Assembly (NCBI GenBank): GCA_015501075.1
Contig: JADNYJ010000055.1
Span: 1-64,000 of the forward strand
Source of the DNA: Gymnopilus junonius
Lineage: Eukaryota; Basidiomycota; Agaricomycetes; Agaricales; Galerinaceae
Reading direction: 5' to 3'
DNA: 64,000 nucleotides
How positions within the stretch are numbered: the stretch's first letter is position 1; every line of letters starts with the position of its first letter. Below, one piece after another: positions 47,120 to 59,185 of the stretch. Below the pieces are notes generated by a model. The model did not search any database, was not told the origin of the DNA, and worked only from the letters and a program-made list of their open reading frames with translations. The translations under genes and the position numbers were made by a program.

Positions 47120-48584
47120 ATGGCCTCTTACAGTGGAGAAAATTCATACGGTCATGAAAAGGCAGAATTCTCGCCAGAGATATTCGACTACATCTTATCC
47201 TTCCTGGATGTCGAGGACGCAGACGAACGCAGGGCTCTAGCGCAATGCCTGCTGGTATCGCGAGCATTCTGCTCTCTTTCCCGATATCATCTCTTTGCCA
47301 AAGTCACCATAAAAGATGGAGGGGTAGACGATGGGGAAATAAAGCAAGGGAGCAAGCTGTTACAGGTCCTCAAGAACGACCCGCTGCACGATATCCACCC
47401 TTTGGCGCTGCAAGTGCGCAGTCTGGAAGTATCCTTCTCCGACGCGACTCGGACATTCAACTGGATCGGGGAACCTTCACTTTGGAGGGACACTCTGCAC
47501 AAGAGCTTACCTGCCATCCTGGACGTCCTCCAAAACCTCCAAGCATTCCAGCTCAGATTCGAACAAGCCATGAATTGGAAGGAGCTAGGAAAGTTTCTGC
47601 ACGACAGTTTAACGAGACTCTTTGCTTCGCCGAGGTTGACGAGCGTCTGCATCAGCAAGGTGTACAACTTTCGTCCTGAAATCTTGTGCTGCCCCAATCT
47701 TGGCGAGTTGCGTTTGGATAGTGTATGGGTCAAGAGTTTCTTCGTGTCGGAACGTCAGCTATCGTGCTTGCCCCCGTTGACTTGGTCCATCACAGCTTCC
47801 GTTATCTGCACACTTTTGAGCACGGTGTTCGACGACGTGTTGGGAGAATTAGGGAGACAAAGGAGATGGGCGTATTAGAGGCGCCTTTTTCTCGCTTGAG
47901 GAATTCACCATTTACATGCCCACAGTGGATCGCGATATCCTTGGCGATGGTGGGCAATGCGCAGCGCATCTCGAACTCTCGAATGTCTGACTATCGACCA
48001 GAAAATTCCTTGTCTTTCAGACTGTGAGCAAAGCTAAAATTCTTCCCCTGCGAGTAATTGATAGATTTGTTTTCTTGAACTAGCCTATAGTCGTTTTCCA
48101 GGCCCGATATGCCTCTCAGATTTTATCTCGCTGTATACCTTTATTCTCAAGGTATCAGCAGTGCCTGACGATCCACAGAGCACCTTGCATCATTTAATGT
48201 CATTGTTGAGCCTCGCAGGCTACGAGCCAACCACGATCAGAAACCTGGTCATCAACGTGAATTTCCCAGCCACCAGGGACCCAATTAGCGCCCGTGCGAT
48301 GCCCGACGTTCTCTTTCCCCATGAGCAAGATAACGCGGGGTCAGTCTGGAAATCAATCGAGAATGCGATTCTCGGACCTGCTTTTCTTTGCCTGCAGAAG
48401 GTACAATTTTCATTTAGATGGCTGACCCCGGACGGATGAAGATGATTCGACTGAGAATGAGACAAAGAGTACGGATGTCAAGGAAGGAATAGAGGTGCTT
48501 GAGTGTATATGTGGAAGAATGCTGCCAAAGGTAGTCTCCAACAAGATTAGCGTAGAGGCTGATTGGAAAGTACGTTACACCTAG
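47120..48584 (+). pseudogene. F-box-like protein, paralogue 2 (broken C-terminal half)
   Basis: From ATG 47120 an open frame of 252 codons covers the N-terminal half. It has the F-box-like PEIFDYILSFLDVEDA and LLVSRAFCSLSRYHLF and half of the leucine-rich body, up to VKSFFVSERQ. Around 47755-47790 a shift occurs relative to paralogue 1. The matching sequence continues in another frame (EAPFSRLRN near 47880) and then breaks again (MPxDxDI region, about 47910). More pieces follow: 48161-48439 (DDPQSTLHHLMSLL, FLCLQKVQFSFRW) and a last segment ending ADWKVRYT and TAG at 48582-48584. Damage is mirror-image to paralogue 1, whose C-terminal half is intact. Confidence 0.65.
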
Positions 48585-49013
48585 GATGAACATCATCAGT
48601 CCTTAAACATAACGACGACCTTTTGTTTGCGATCTTCTTGGTGACGAAGATTCGACCGTGGTCAAAAGAACAAAGCCAGAGTAACCGCAGGATTATCAAA
48701 ACTTCCACCACGACCTAACGCTTCCAATTTGCAGGCTGCAGCAAAACATTATATACGTGATTTATCCACACCACGCTCGAGCTTACATCGATCACCATCA
48801 CGCACACACACAATTAAATCATAGCCATAAGAAATGCAAAAAAAGCGATAGGAAAAAAATTCTGCATAACACATATTTTTGATGGGTTCGTCGAGTAAGA
48901 GCGTAAATGTGCATAACATGTGTGTATGTAGCGGGGTAAGGGTAAAGTGAGACAGAGCGCAGCGCAGGAAGGATATGGACAGGGGGACAAAGAAAGGATG
49001 TGATCTAAATAAT
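48585..49013. other. Convergent 3' region
   Basis: This interval separates the F-box paralogue (plus) from RPL2 (minus), so two genes end here. Open frames over it are extensions of the RPL2 intron frames. Nothing else is seen. Confidence 0.5.
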
Positions 49014-50026
49014 TTAGACTTCCTTGACTTTGACTGTACCACGTAGCAGACCAGTCTAAAGTGAGGTGGGGTAGTGTCAGAGAGGAGGGATAGAGTGGAA
49101 AGGAGGGGAAAGGGAGACGTACCCGACGAGCGGCGATGAGACCGACTTTCTGTCCAGGAACAGCAGAGCGGGCGATGGTGGATGCTTTTCCGATATGCTG
49201 ATGGTTACCACCACCGTGAGGATGGTCGACGGGGTTCATAGCAACACCACGAGTACGAGGCCAGCTAGAAAATATGTCAATAGACTGAAGAGATGAGTTG
49301 CGAAAAAATAAAAACGCACTTGTAACGCTTGGCCTTGTATTTGTGGTACGCACGACCAGCCTTAAGCAAAGGCTTGTCGATCCTTCCACCACCGGCAACA
49401 ATACCAATCGTCGCCCTAGCATCACCCGCCACAGTCTTCTTCGCACCACTTGGCAGTCTGAGTCTCGTCTTGTTGTCGTCTGGGCTGTGGCCGATGACGG
49501 TGGCGTAGTTGCCGGAGGTACGGGCGAGAGCACCGCGGTCGCCGACTTTCTCCTCAACGTTGCAGACAATGGTACCTTCAGGGCACTGGCCGATGGGGAG
49601 GACGTTGCCGACGGTCAGGGCGGCCTTTTTGCCGCAGTAGACAAAGGCGCCGGTGTGCATGCCTTCGGTGGCGATGAAGGTCTCTTTGCGGAGTTTGTAC
49701 CTGTAGGGGTCGCGGAAGACGACTTTGGCGAGGGAGCACCGCTGAATAATTTATTTTGTTTAATTGGTTTCAAAGGGTGAACATATTGCAGTGTACGCAC
49801 CGACCGGGGTCGTGGATGATCTCCTTGACGATTCCGCGGATGTAACCATTGCGCTCGGCGAAGTCGAGGTTACGCAGCTGGGCGGGGTTTTTGTTGAAAT
49901 GGGTGTGCGCCTTGAACTGTGTAAGGGGAGGGAGGATTTCAGCACTTTGTGTCTTTTTGATGGAGTTTTTCTAGGGAGACGTACGATGGCGTGCGAGCGC
50001 CTTTGTGCCCTGATAACCCGACCCAT
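49014..50026 (-). CDS. RPL2: 60S ribosomal protein uL2 (L2/L8)
   Basis: Five coding exons on the minus strand: 50026-49985, 49916-49801, 49741-49320, 49264-49133 and 49055-49014. They spell uL2: [90 protein letters not shown], the universal [17 protein letters not shown], then GLIAARRTGLLRG, ending at TAA. It is an essential large-subunit protein at the peptidyl-transferase centre. Oddity: with canonical splice sites the exon sum is 754, one base short. The loss maps to 49732-49736, where GAP-LAKVV needs CCCCTC but CCCTC is seen. A homopolymer read error is likely. The alternative donor at 49796 keeps a frame but replaces the conserved GAP. A 5' UTR intron lies upstream. Confidence 0.93.
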
Positions 50027-50034
50027 TGCGTTTT

Positions 50035-50235
50035 CTAAGGAAGAAAGAAGTCAGCCCTGGTTGGAGGAAGAGTTTGTGTTGTTGGCTGCTGTCCACCCGT
50101 TCGCGCTACATCCAACCTTGACCGACCGAATCCACCCCAATCCACCGATTTCGACCGCGGTTTTCTGTCTTAATCCAACCAGCGCATCGACAGGAGCCTC
50201 TGGGAGCATTTCAGACGGAGGAGGGCCATACTTAC
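50035..50235 (-). other. 5' UTR intron of RPL2
   Basis: On the minus strand a strong donor, GTAAGTATGG (from 50235), pairs with the acceptor TTCCTTAG (ending 50035). The acceptor lies eight bases before the RPL2 start codon. The 201-bp interval has no ATG-led continuation of the RPL2 frame. 5' UTR introns next to the start codon are common in fungal ribosomal protein genes. This is inferred from splice signals only. Confidence 0.55.
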
Positions 50236-50786
50236 ATTGCTGAGTGTCTTGAGGGGAACGTTTGGTGCGGTTGGCCGGTGTACACTAGGATTCCAAAGCG
50301 GAGTGATGGGTAAATACGGACAAAGAATTACGTAAGCGACATTGTTGCGGGTCGATTTGGTAATTCTAGACTCTTTGCGATATGACTTTTGACTTGGGAG
50401 GGGAAATTTAGCGAGCAGTTCGAGGAAGTGTTATGACGTTATGGGGTATTTTATTGCATGGATGCAGATTAGGAGATGTGCAGTGAAGAGAGAAGAGCAT
50501 GTGTTTGGGTTACATGCCATTTTTGCCATGTGATGAAGAGAGGTACCGGACTACGCCAAGGACGGTGCAGCATGTGTATCGAGTGCAGCCGCCAGAGAGA
50601 GAAGGCGAATAGACGCTGGAGGGATTGTTGAGAGGATGTGGAAGAATTGAGACTCCGCTGTGGCAGTGTGTGACCGATCCCATACTGTTACTGGTCGGAC
50701 AGCAACACGGTTTCTCGCTGGGCGCTCAGTGCAAGCACAACAAAAAAAAGACTGCAAATATCATAGGGCGCCGCGAATCAAGGGCC
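50236..50786. promoter_or_regulatory. Divergent promoter region, RPL2 and SSXT-like gene
   Basis: The region lies between the 5' ends of the minus-strand RPL2 and the plus-strand gene at 50787. Both promoters must be here. I saw no clear TATA box or known ribosomal protein motif. An in-frame upstream start at 50625 could extend the plus-strand protein, but its peptide looks unlike the rest. Confidence 0.5.
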
Positions 50787-53700
50787 ATGATTCGCCTGGA
50801 TCATCTGTCGCCCAAGTCAGCGACCGACCACGGCCATCTTGCCTGGGACTCGGATCCCACAGCCCACTTTGCCGCCACCACACCCATTGCAGAGCCCAAG
50901 CAGCAGCAGAATGGCCACCAGCCGCACCCGGCCCTTCCTTCCGACAGCGCCTCTCCGACCAGCCCTCCAGACCGCAACTCCCCCTCGCCCACCCGCGACC
51001 GCAGCTCCTCTCTATCCCCCGTCCCCGACGACACCAGCACCGCCCCCAATCCCCTCGCAGAGGAGAAGGAGGCCCCTCTCGAGATTCCCCAGCGCGAGGA
51101 GGAGGAGGAAGACGACGACGGCCAAGAACAACCCTCCACCAAGCCCCCTAAGCCGGCTCCCGCAGCTGATACCACACGCGTGGACAAAGCGGACGAATCG
51201 CGCGTGTCGACCCCCCTCTCCGAGCTCTCACCCCCACCACCCGACCAAGACGACGAGGAAGCAGAGCAAGACCCGCCAGCAGGAGACCCCCCTTCCGCAG
51301 AAAACCCCCCAGCACACAACCCCGACGCGGAGATGACTGATGATGCAGGTCCAACAGGGGCCGATCTGGCGTTCGCAGACGACGAGAAAACTCTGGGAGT
51401 GTCCGTAGACGACCCTACCTTCGCCCACCAAAGTCACAGCACATCAGAGCCTCCTGAGCAACCGAGCCTACAGGCGCCATCAATACCACATTCCTCCTCA
51501 GAGGCCCATCCAAACCCGAACCCGAACCCACCCACGGCCTCTCTGCCGAACAACACCAGCACAAATACGCATATCCCATCATCTTCCTCATCACAACACT
51601 CTCAGCCGCACCTACCCTCGTCCACGTCGCTTCTAGCTCACGATGCCTCCTTTTCAATGACACCCTCGACGACTACTAACGCAACCAGCTCACACATGCA
51701 AGATCCTAAAGTTGTAACCATATTAGAACTCAACGTCGAGCTGTTGAAGTGCGTTGCTCTTTTTCTCAACCTTCCCATCGCCTCGTCTTGCTTTCGTTTC
51801 CTCGCCTTTTTCTCGGAAGTTTACTCAACTCGGTTTACCCCTCTTTAGAATGTGCATGTTATTCCAAAACAAAGGCATCTCTACTACCGACCCACGATTC
51901 CAACAGTAAATCCCCTCTACTTACTCGCTCACAAACACCCTCATACTCACCCGTATCTCTGCAGATATTCCATGCGCTTACAGTCTAATCTATCATGGCT
52001 AGCATCCGCTGCCGATCGTGCTTCTCAAATGGTGGGCTTTTGCATCCCTCTGATTAGTTAGTTTTCTCATCAACACCATCTTCAGCAGAACCCGGGCCAG
52101 ATACACCTCCCTCCCATGGAGCCACCCACCTTCCTCCCAGCGGAAGTCGCTGGGCCTATAGTGGAACGGATAAGGACGTTCTACAGCTCCCTACCCAATT
52201 TATTCGCTAAAGAAATTATAAAACGGAGAGATATGGGCTTGACACACGGCGCATCCGCTGGCGCTGGAAACAATGCCAGTACCACCGCCAACGTCAATAC
52301 AGGTGCAAGTGGGTTTAGTAGCTTCAATCCCCCAGGAACGCCCACTCAACCGTCTCTCAACCTGCATCCGAGTCTGAACGCCAACATGAAGCGCGAAAGA
52401 CCCGCAGAGGATATCTTGCCCACCGACAGCTCACTCTCGCTACCTCTGAATAAGAGGAGGGACACGGGGGAAAATAAAGTTTCCAGCTCTACTTCCGTCC
52501 CGTTTACACCTGGTGCTAACGCTTCCAATCCCAATCCCAATCTTAATCTCACATCTGCGCCTACACCTTCATCTGCATCCGGCCTTGGTTCTGTTTCCGG
52601 TCCCAGTTCAAACACGCATACGAATAGCAACGCAGGCATGAATATGAACATGGGTATGAACATGATGCCGCCCCCTTCTTCCACCCATCCCATACCCATA
52701 TCGTCTGCTGCAGCCGCGGCGCCGACAGCGACGGCTGCCGCAGCCCAAATGTCCAACGGGCACGGACTGACGCACGGCGGTGGTGTGAGTGTGGGCAGTG
52801 GTGGAGGTGTGAATGTGAATATGAGCACGATGTTAGGTATGAACGGCCCTACGCACTTCTCGTTGCCGATTTCTGGAGGTGGTGGGATTGCGAATGGGGT
52901 GCATCATTTGTCGGGTCCTCAGCAGAGTCAACAACAGCAGCAGAACCAGGCGCACGCTCAGCAGTCACAGTCTATGCAACAACTACAGCAGCAGCAGCAG
53001 CAACAACAAATGCAACAACCTCCTCGTCCACCGTCCTCTTCATCTCGTGTATCTCCTCCCTCTTCTCAACACCACCAACACCAGCAGCAGCAGCGTCAAC
53101 AACGATCGCCGTCTCAGCAACCTAATCAACCGCAGAACCCTCAACAATCATCCCAGGCTGCCCAACAACAACACCAGCAGCAGCAGCAAGCCCACCAATC
53201 TTCCTCGTCTTCTCCGCCTTTAGAGTCCTCTCAGTCACAGTCCTCCCAATCACAACAATCTCAGTCCCAACCACAGCATGGCCAGTCCCCCCAAGGTCAA
53301 GGCCAGGGACAGGGACAGGGCGGTCAAGTTAACCTCCCCAATATCGGCATCAACCCCTCCGAAGCGCAGATGGCCGCTGCGGCCAGAGAGCGCGCGAGGC
53401 GGGACCAGATTCGCATGGCGCACCAGCATCAGCAGCAACATCAGATGGCGCTGGGGCTTGGTCCAGGGTCTGGTGCTGGTCCGGGTCATGGAGGCCCAGG
53501 GGGCGGTATGAGCGGACAGATGGGTGGGATGCAGGGTATGGGTGGGATGGGTGGACAACAAGGCGGCCAAGGTCATGGCCAAGGGCAGGGGCAGGGACAA
53601 GGACAGGGTATGCAGGGTATGGGAGGATCTGGGATGGGTCAGATGGGAGGTATGGGAGGTCCTGGTGGTATGCAAGGGCCTGGTCTAAGCCAGATGGGAG

Positions 53701-55985
53701 GCATGGGCGGCGGACAGGGAGGACAGGGTATGGGTGGTGGTCCTTCTGGCGCTGGCGGCATGGGCATGCAGGGTCAAAATCAAGGTCAAGGCCAGCAAAA
53801 TTCGATGATGCAATCCCAGATGAACATGCAGCGCAACAGCATGTCCAATCCCAATCCTTCTGGAGGCGGTGAAGGTATGGGCATGGATATATCCATATCG
53901 GGAATGGGCGGACTCAACGCCGGTTCAGGGAACATGTCCATGGGCGGTATGGGCTCCGGGATGGGCGGAGGCGGGATGGGCAATATGTCTAATCCAATGT
54001 CTATGGGCAATAACATGGGCATGCCTGGCTCTATGCGTGGGGATCCAAGACAACAGCATCATATGCAACAGCAGCGGATACCATCAGGGAATATGCCCGG
54101 CGGTGGTGGTGCGAGTGGAGGTGGGGTGCCCCAGACGCCTTCGATGCGGGCTATGTCGTTGTTACCTAGCACTGGGCCCGGTGGGCCCGGAAGTCAGATG
54201 GGTGGTATGATGCGCCCGCCTGGGCAGTCGAGTGCTGGTGGAATGATGAATGGTATGGGGGATGGTTCGGGGGGAATGATGACGGGTCCTGGTGGTATGG
54301 GAGGAGCTTCCATGGGCAGTCGTGGAGGCCCTATGCAAGGCATGGGAGGGATGCAAGGAGGTCAAGGTTCGGGCCAGGGAGGGTCTGCAGGTGGAGGGTC
54401 TGCACAGATGCCTTCCCCCGCGCAAATTCAACAGGCGTTTCAGATTCTCAATACACCTGATCACCCCATGGTGCAATATCTAGTACGAACTGTGCCTGGG
54501 TTTGAGAGTATGCCGATGCAGGCACAGTTGCAGAGGTTGTGGGCTGCAAAGGTGGGTTTTTTTTTCTCTTTTATTTTTAGTTTTACCTCTGTGGTAATTC
54601 CTTCTTTCCTTTTTTGCGTCTTGACTTGATTCTGTCGTCTCCTTTTTGTGCGATTCTGACGCTGATATTCTTACCTTTGGCAGAATGTTTGGCAGAATAT
54701 GATGCATGCCAAGCAAGAACAGCAACAACAAGCGCAGTTGGCAGCCATGAATCGTGCCTCTGCATCCGGATCAGGTTCGGCCTCCTTGCCCAATACCATG
54801 CAGCCTCCGATGGGATCTGGAGGTATGGGTATGACACCACAGCAACAACAACATATGCAGCAGCAGCAACAGCAGAATGCTATGGGAAATGCTGGTGGTA
54901 TGGGTGGTATGAGCAATAGCCCCGTCTCGCCTGTTCAGCACCAACAGGGCCCTTCAAATCAGATATTCAATTTGGGCGGCTCAGGCGGCATGCAGAATAT
55001 GGGCGGTATGGGCAATATAGGCGGAGGCGGCATGGGAGGTGTAGGAAGCATGGACCCGCGACTTTTAAGCATGTCAAGTGGCGGTGGTTCCAGCGGAATG
55101 GGTATGGGCGGTAGCAGCAACGCCGGACCCAGTAGCCTCACGTCGCAACAGCAGCAAAGACAATTAATGTTGCTGCACCAGCAGCGGCAAGCTGGGAACG
55201 TCAATATCGGCATGGGCAACCCTATAAACCCCGGAGCTGGAGGAGGTGGCGGCATGGGCGGCATGGGCTCTGGTAATGTCTCGATGATGCTCAATCAACA
55301 GCAAATGATGCAAGAGCGGCTAAGGCAGCAGCAGCAAGCTCAAGCATCCATGGGTGCCACTTCGCCTACGCATGCGAACTCTCCAATGGGTTCTGACTCT
55401 GGTGGATTTGCAGGGCAGTCCTCGGCAGGTCCTTCGATGCGGTCGGGATCGGCGATTCCGGGCATTGCGCGCAGTACACGGTCTCCTTCGGAGAGTGGCG
55501 CGCCGTCGCCTATGACGCCCCGTGTAGGTAGCGGTGGAGGTCCAGGTTCGAGGGTATCTTCCATGGGGCAGGAGGAGTACCAGAGAATGCTGATGCAGCA
55601 ACAACAAACTCAAGCCATGCGCGCGATGGCATCGCAAAGTCCTGCCTTCAACCAGCAGATGATGAATGCCGCTCAACAGCAGATGATGCAGCAACAGCAA
55701 AATCAGGGAGGTTCAGGGTATAGGATGTCTCCGCCTGGTGGTTCAGGGAATCAGTTTGGTGGTGGGATGCCAGATATGTCGCCAACGAATAGCCAGAGTT
55801 GGGGCAATGCCGGGCAGGGCAGCGGGGGAGGGTACCCTTTCGCCCCGTCACCTGTGAATGACATTGCCCGGCATATGTCCGCCACTCCGGCCCCTCAGCA
55901 ACAGCAGCAAATCACCCCGCACAATAGCCCACCCACAGACCAGATCATGCCAAGCGAGTTTGACTTGTTTAATTGGAATGGGTGA
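50787..55985 (+). CDS. Large Gln/Gly/Met-rich SSXT (SS18/SNF11)-like protein
   Basis: Five exons, 50787-51748, 51849-51905, 51965-52031, 52089-54551 and 54684-55985, join in frame to 1617 codons. After a 300-residue disordered acidic Ser/Pro region comes a conserved helical block over exons 1-3. It reads VVTILELNVELLKMC, LFQNKGISTTDPRFQQYS and RLQSNLSWLASAADRAS. It resembles the SSXT/SNF11 domain of SWI/SNF chromatin-remodelling subunits and is followed by a PTFLPAEVAGPIVERI block. Long Gln, Gly-Gln, Gly-Gly-Met and Ser tracts then fill exon 4. A short conserved helix (PSPAQIQQAFQILN, HPMVQYLVRTVPGFES) spans the exon 4/5 junction. The end, PSEFDLFNW, looks like a short peptide motif. Expected role: nuclear transcription co-regulator. 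The family call rests on the helical block alone. The start at 50787 was preferred over 50625. Confidence 0.62.
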
Positions 55986-56577
55986 TTTTGCATTTGGCTC
56001 TTGGTGCCGAGTTTTTGGTTTCTCTTTTGCTTTTTCCTACACAAAACGTCAGGCGACCACCCTTTCTTTTTCATCTCGATCCTTCCTCCCCGTTACCCTT
56101 ACCTCAGGACCTACCCGCATCCATGTGGCCTGCCAACCACCGCTGTTAGCGCACGAACGATGAACGAATGAACAAGTAATGTAACTTACCAATATTGGTC
56201 TGCTTGGGGGAACCTGTTCCTTGGTTTATTTTCTTTGATTCTTTTTATCTTTTTCTTTCTTCTTCCTCTATATCGATATGTTGTTATTTGCTTGTTATTA
56301 TGAAGCTTGAAGAGATAATTTGCTTGCTTCTTTTCGATTTTTTTTATCTTGATCTGCCGCTACCCAAAAATCAGTCCCTCCACTTTAAAATGTAGTTGTC
56401 TCGCTACCCGCTCACATTTTCCTCGCTATCTCCCCTCGTATTGTATGGTGCAGAGTATTTAAGGCAATTTTCAGGGATATTTCCAAAATTAGATGGCGGC
56501 TGTGTGATCAAACTGCACGCAGGGCTCTATCACAATTAGCCATCTCAAACCTTGACCACTGTCGTACTTACATCGGA
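55986..56577. other. Intergenic region
   Basis: It contains the 3' end of the SSXT-like gene (T-rich, about 56230-56350) and the promoter of the SH3 gene. No other gene seen. Confidence 0.5.
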
Positions 56578-58337
56578 ATGGGCTTTTCCAATCTACAGCC
56601 GCATGAGAAAGACGCGTTTTTCTCTCTGCTGGACGAGTGAGTCCCTTTTATACCTTTCTAAACGGCTTGCACATCTCCGGACTCCGAACGAACCCACCCC
56701 AACCCCTGTGCCGTCGCTCTTGTTCCCTTGTGATCTTCAAATGCTATCGGGCCACCTGCTGACGTTTGGATCAACTCGTGTTTCTTGTGCAGGTACTTCT
56801 CCTCCCGACCTGAGATTTTTGCAAGCCTCGGACAGTCCGATGACCCGGCGCCCGCAAACACAGCCCAAGGCGCAGCGGTGTCCGCTGTAGGGCGCGCGAT
56901 GGCTGCACATCCAGACACGGCGGCGAGATTTATGTCTGCCGGGGCGAAACAGTTTGCCAATGCGCGGAATATCGGTGGTGGTGGTTCAGGTCCAGAAGCA
57001 GAAACGGGGGTGAGTATTGTCACGATTTCCATTGCCCTGATACATAAACGTCTCCTTCGAACCTCCATCCAACGCCATCAAAACCAGAGACAGATATGTA
57101 TCATGGATCAATCCTGTATCCCTTGCAAGTTATTTTTTCTGATGCCCTTCGCTTTTTCTTTTCTTCCTCCTCTCGAACGGCCTTTTGTGTCTTGCGGTCA
57201 ATCTCCGTCCTTGGCTTCCTTTCCTCTCCTCGGAATGGGGACTTGAATGGCATCATCCTTCGTCGAATTCGTGGAATTCGCATGCTTACTAGGCATCGGA
57301 TAATGATCGTGAAGTCACAAGTGTGGCAGACAGGGTGGCTGCGTTCTCATCCTCCAGAAATAACCGCCCCGCGTCCTCTGGTCCTCCATCTGTCGCGGAT
57401 AAGCCCTCTGCCTCGGGATTAGTCTCCGTTAAAGTAAGTACGTCGCCTTTGTCCATCATTATAGTGCAATTATGTGTAACTCACCGGCCCTCTTTCCATT
57501 ACACCACACTTCCATCCATCCATCATCATCATCATTAATCTCCGCGCTACCGACATTGTGTAGAAATTTGGCAACTCTGTTGATACCAGCTCAACGAAAG
57601 GTTTCTTGAGTTCTCTTCATAATAAACCGGCGACACCTGCGCCAGTGGTAACACCTCCCGCGTTTGCGCCTAGACAGAACAACTTTGCTCCGCCTCCTGC
57701 AAGGCGTGCCGGGTCGACGAATTCTCTAACGTCCGAACCTGCACCCCCTGCACCGCCACCTCCGCCAGTTCCTAGGTTCCAGCCTCAGCCTGAACCTGAA
57801 CCTGAAGAGGAGGCCGGTGAATGGGCAGAGGCGCTGTATGATTATAACTCCGGAGTACGTCTTGCTTGCATATTGAGATGGGTGTATTTGAGCTGACCGT
57901 GCATTTGTCAATTTCTGTTATGCAGGAGGCGGGCGACCTCAGGATCACAGAAGGAGAGCACGTCCTGGTGTTGGAAAGAACGTCAGACGACTGGTGGGTG
58001 TCGTTTTTAATTCCGCAGGCCCTTTTTATACCCCATTCATTTATCGGCGCCCCTATTCATTCGTAATCTGACAAAGGAAGAGACGGATGTGCCCTTCAGT
58101 GCCTCCTGTTCCCTTCTTTTGTTCTTTACCCTTCACCTTCTCTCTATATTTATAAACATTTTAACCACATCTGTGGCTTTGCACGTTGACGCATCACTTA
58201 CGACATCTTACTTGCTGCTCTTCCTTTACCCTCTGCTTCTCGATTACATTTCGACTGACTGTTTATGCGACAGGTGGACTGGAGAAGTTAACGGGGAGAA
58301 GGGTCTATTCCCGGCTTCGTATGTCAAGATTCTGTGA
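56578..58337 (+). CDS. SH3-domain protein, 279 aa
   Basis: Six exons, 56578-56636, 56793-57009, 57293-57433, 57564-57854, 57926-57993 and 58274-58337, join to 280 codons. The first 85 residues form a conserved N-terminal block (MGFSNLQPHEKDAFFSLLDEY, GRAMAAHPDTAARFMSAG). A Pro-rich middle (EPAPPAPPPPPVPRF) is followed by a C-terminal SH3 domain. That domain has all key signatures: ALYDYNSGEAGDLRI, the Trp pair in DDWWTGEVNG, and GLFPASYVKIL. This architecture is seen in fungal actin-patch proteins of the Lsb/Csh3 kind, which bind Pro-rich partners such as Las17 at the cortex. That role is inferred. Two introns are long, 283 and 280 bp, while the others are 71-156 bp. Confidence 0.88.
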
Positions 58338-59185
58338 ATCAAAAACTTCCCGAGGTTTTGATGATTGCGTGAGGAGTCATTGTTCGTCTTCGTATCTCTT
58401 GCGTCCGTGAGATGCGGCGGTATGAACGCAGCTCTCGTAACTCGGTGTTAGACTTTTTTTCCTAGGCTGTCTTCTCTTCCTTTGTGCAATCTCAGGAGTA
58501 TCATATATTCATTTAGTATCTGTCATGATTTACTTGTAAGAATCTTCTTGGCTTGACGTCCTGTCGTTATTAATAGTGCAGAAAACTGTTCTGGACTGAG
58601 CTAGCACTGGTAGCCTCGATGTATGCTCAATGAGTTGCACCCTTGACACCCTTCTGATTAGCTGCACCCAACGCGGGGGCTACAAAGGCCGCAAGGCAGG
58701 GCTGGATGGACGATCGCTTTTTTGGTACATATGTGCATATGTCAGATGAATAGACTCATTCTCAAAGTCAGGGACGAGGGTATATTTAGATAACGGATAC
58801 CAAACGGAAGCCGTTCCTCCACGTCGCATGTTAATGTCGTCATAACCAGCAGGTACGTATGTACAGTCTGAACTTGTCAGTGAAGGCTGGACAGTAATAC
58901 ATGTTGACAAATTGGCCATAATTTCGTTGGGTAACGACTGCAAAAAAGACCGATTATTGCTTAAAATTTTTGTTGAATAAAGAGCAGACACCCATCACGC
59001 AATGTCGGAACGCGACTAGGAAATCTTGGCTTGGACATATTTCCCCAACGACTAGAATCAGAAGTTCCACAAAATATGCTAGTAAGCGCTAATGCATTGA
59101 TAGGCAGCCTGACAGGATCACACGAAGCCATGAAAAGGTGGTTAGCAATCATGATAATATACATCCATAAAAAACATGTCTAATA
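58338..59185. other. Intergenic region with weak minus-strand frames
   Basis: Two minus-strand frames, 59164-58961 and 58991-58680, could be parts of a small gene joined by an intron ending TTTTTTGCAG near 58940. The join is not in frame with the obvious donors, and I recognise no family. They could also be a tail of the DUF6535 gene that ends at 59186. Confidence 0.35.

Noticed and set aside
49298..50243. Plus-strand frames opposite RPL2
   Set aside because: They are antisense shadows of a highly conserved ribosomal protein gene.
50660..51336. Alternative-frame Pro/Arg-rich proteins over the SSXT-like gene start
   Set aside because: These are GC-rich shadow frames; only frame 50787 joins through four introns to a continuous protein.
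52346..55700. Minus-strand frames opposite the Gln/Gly-rich exons
   Set aside because: Repetitive codons open all frames; these have low-complexity composition, no motifs and no introns.
57050..57130. Possible minus-strand tRNA or small RNA in an SH3 gene intron
   Set aside because: A GGTTCGAAGG string resembles a B box, but no A box lies at the right distance and no acceptor stem forms.
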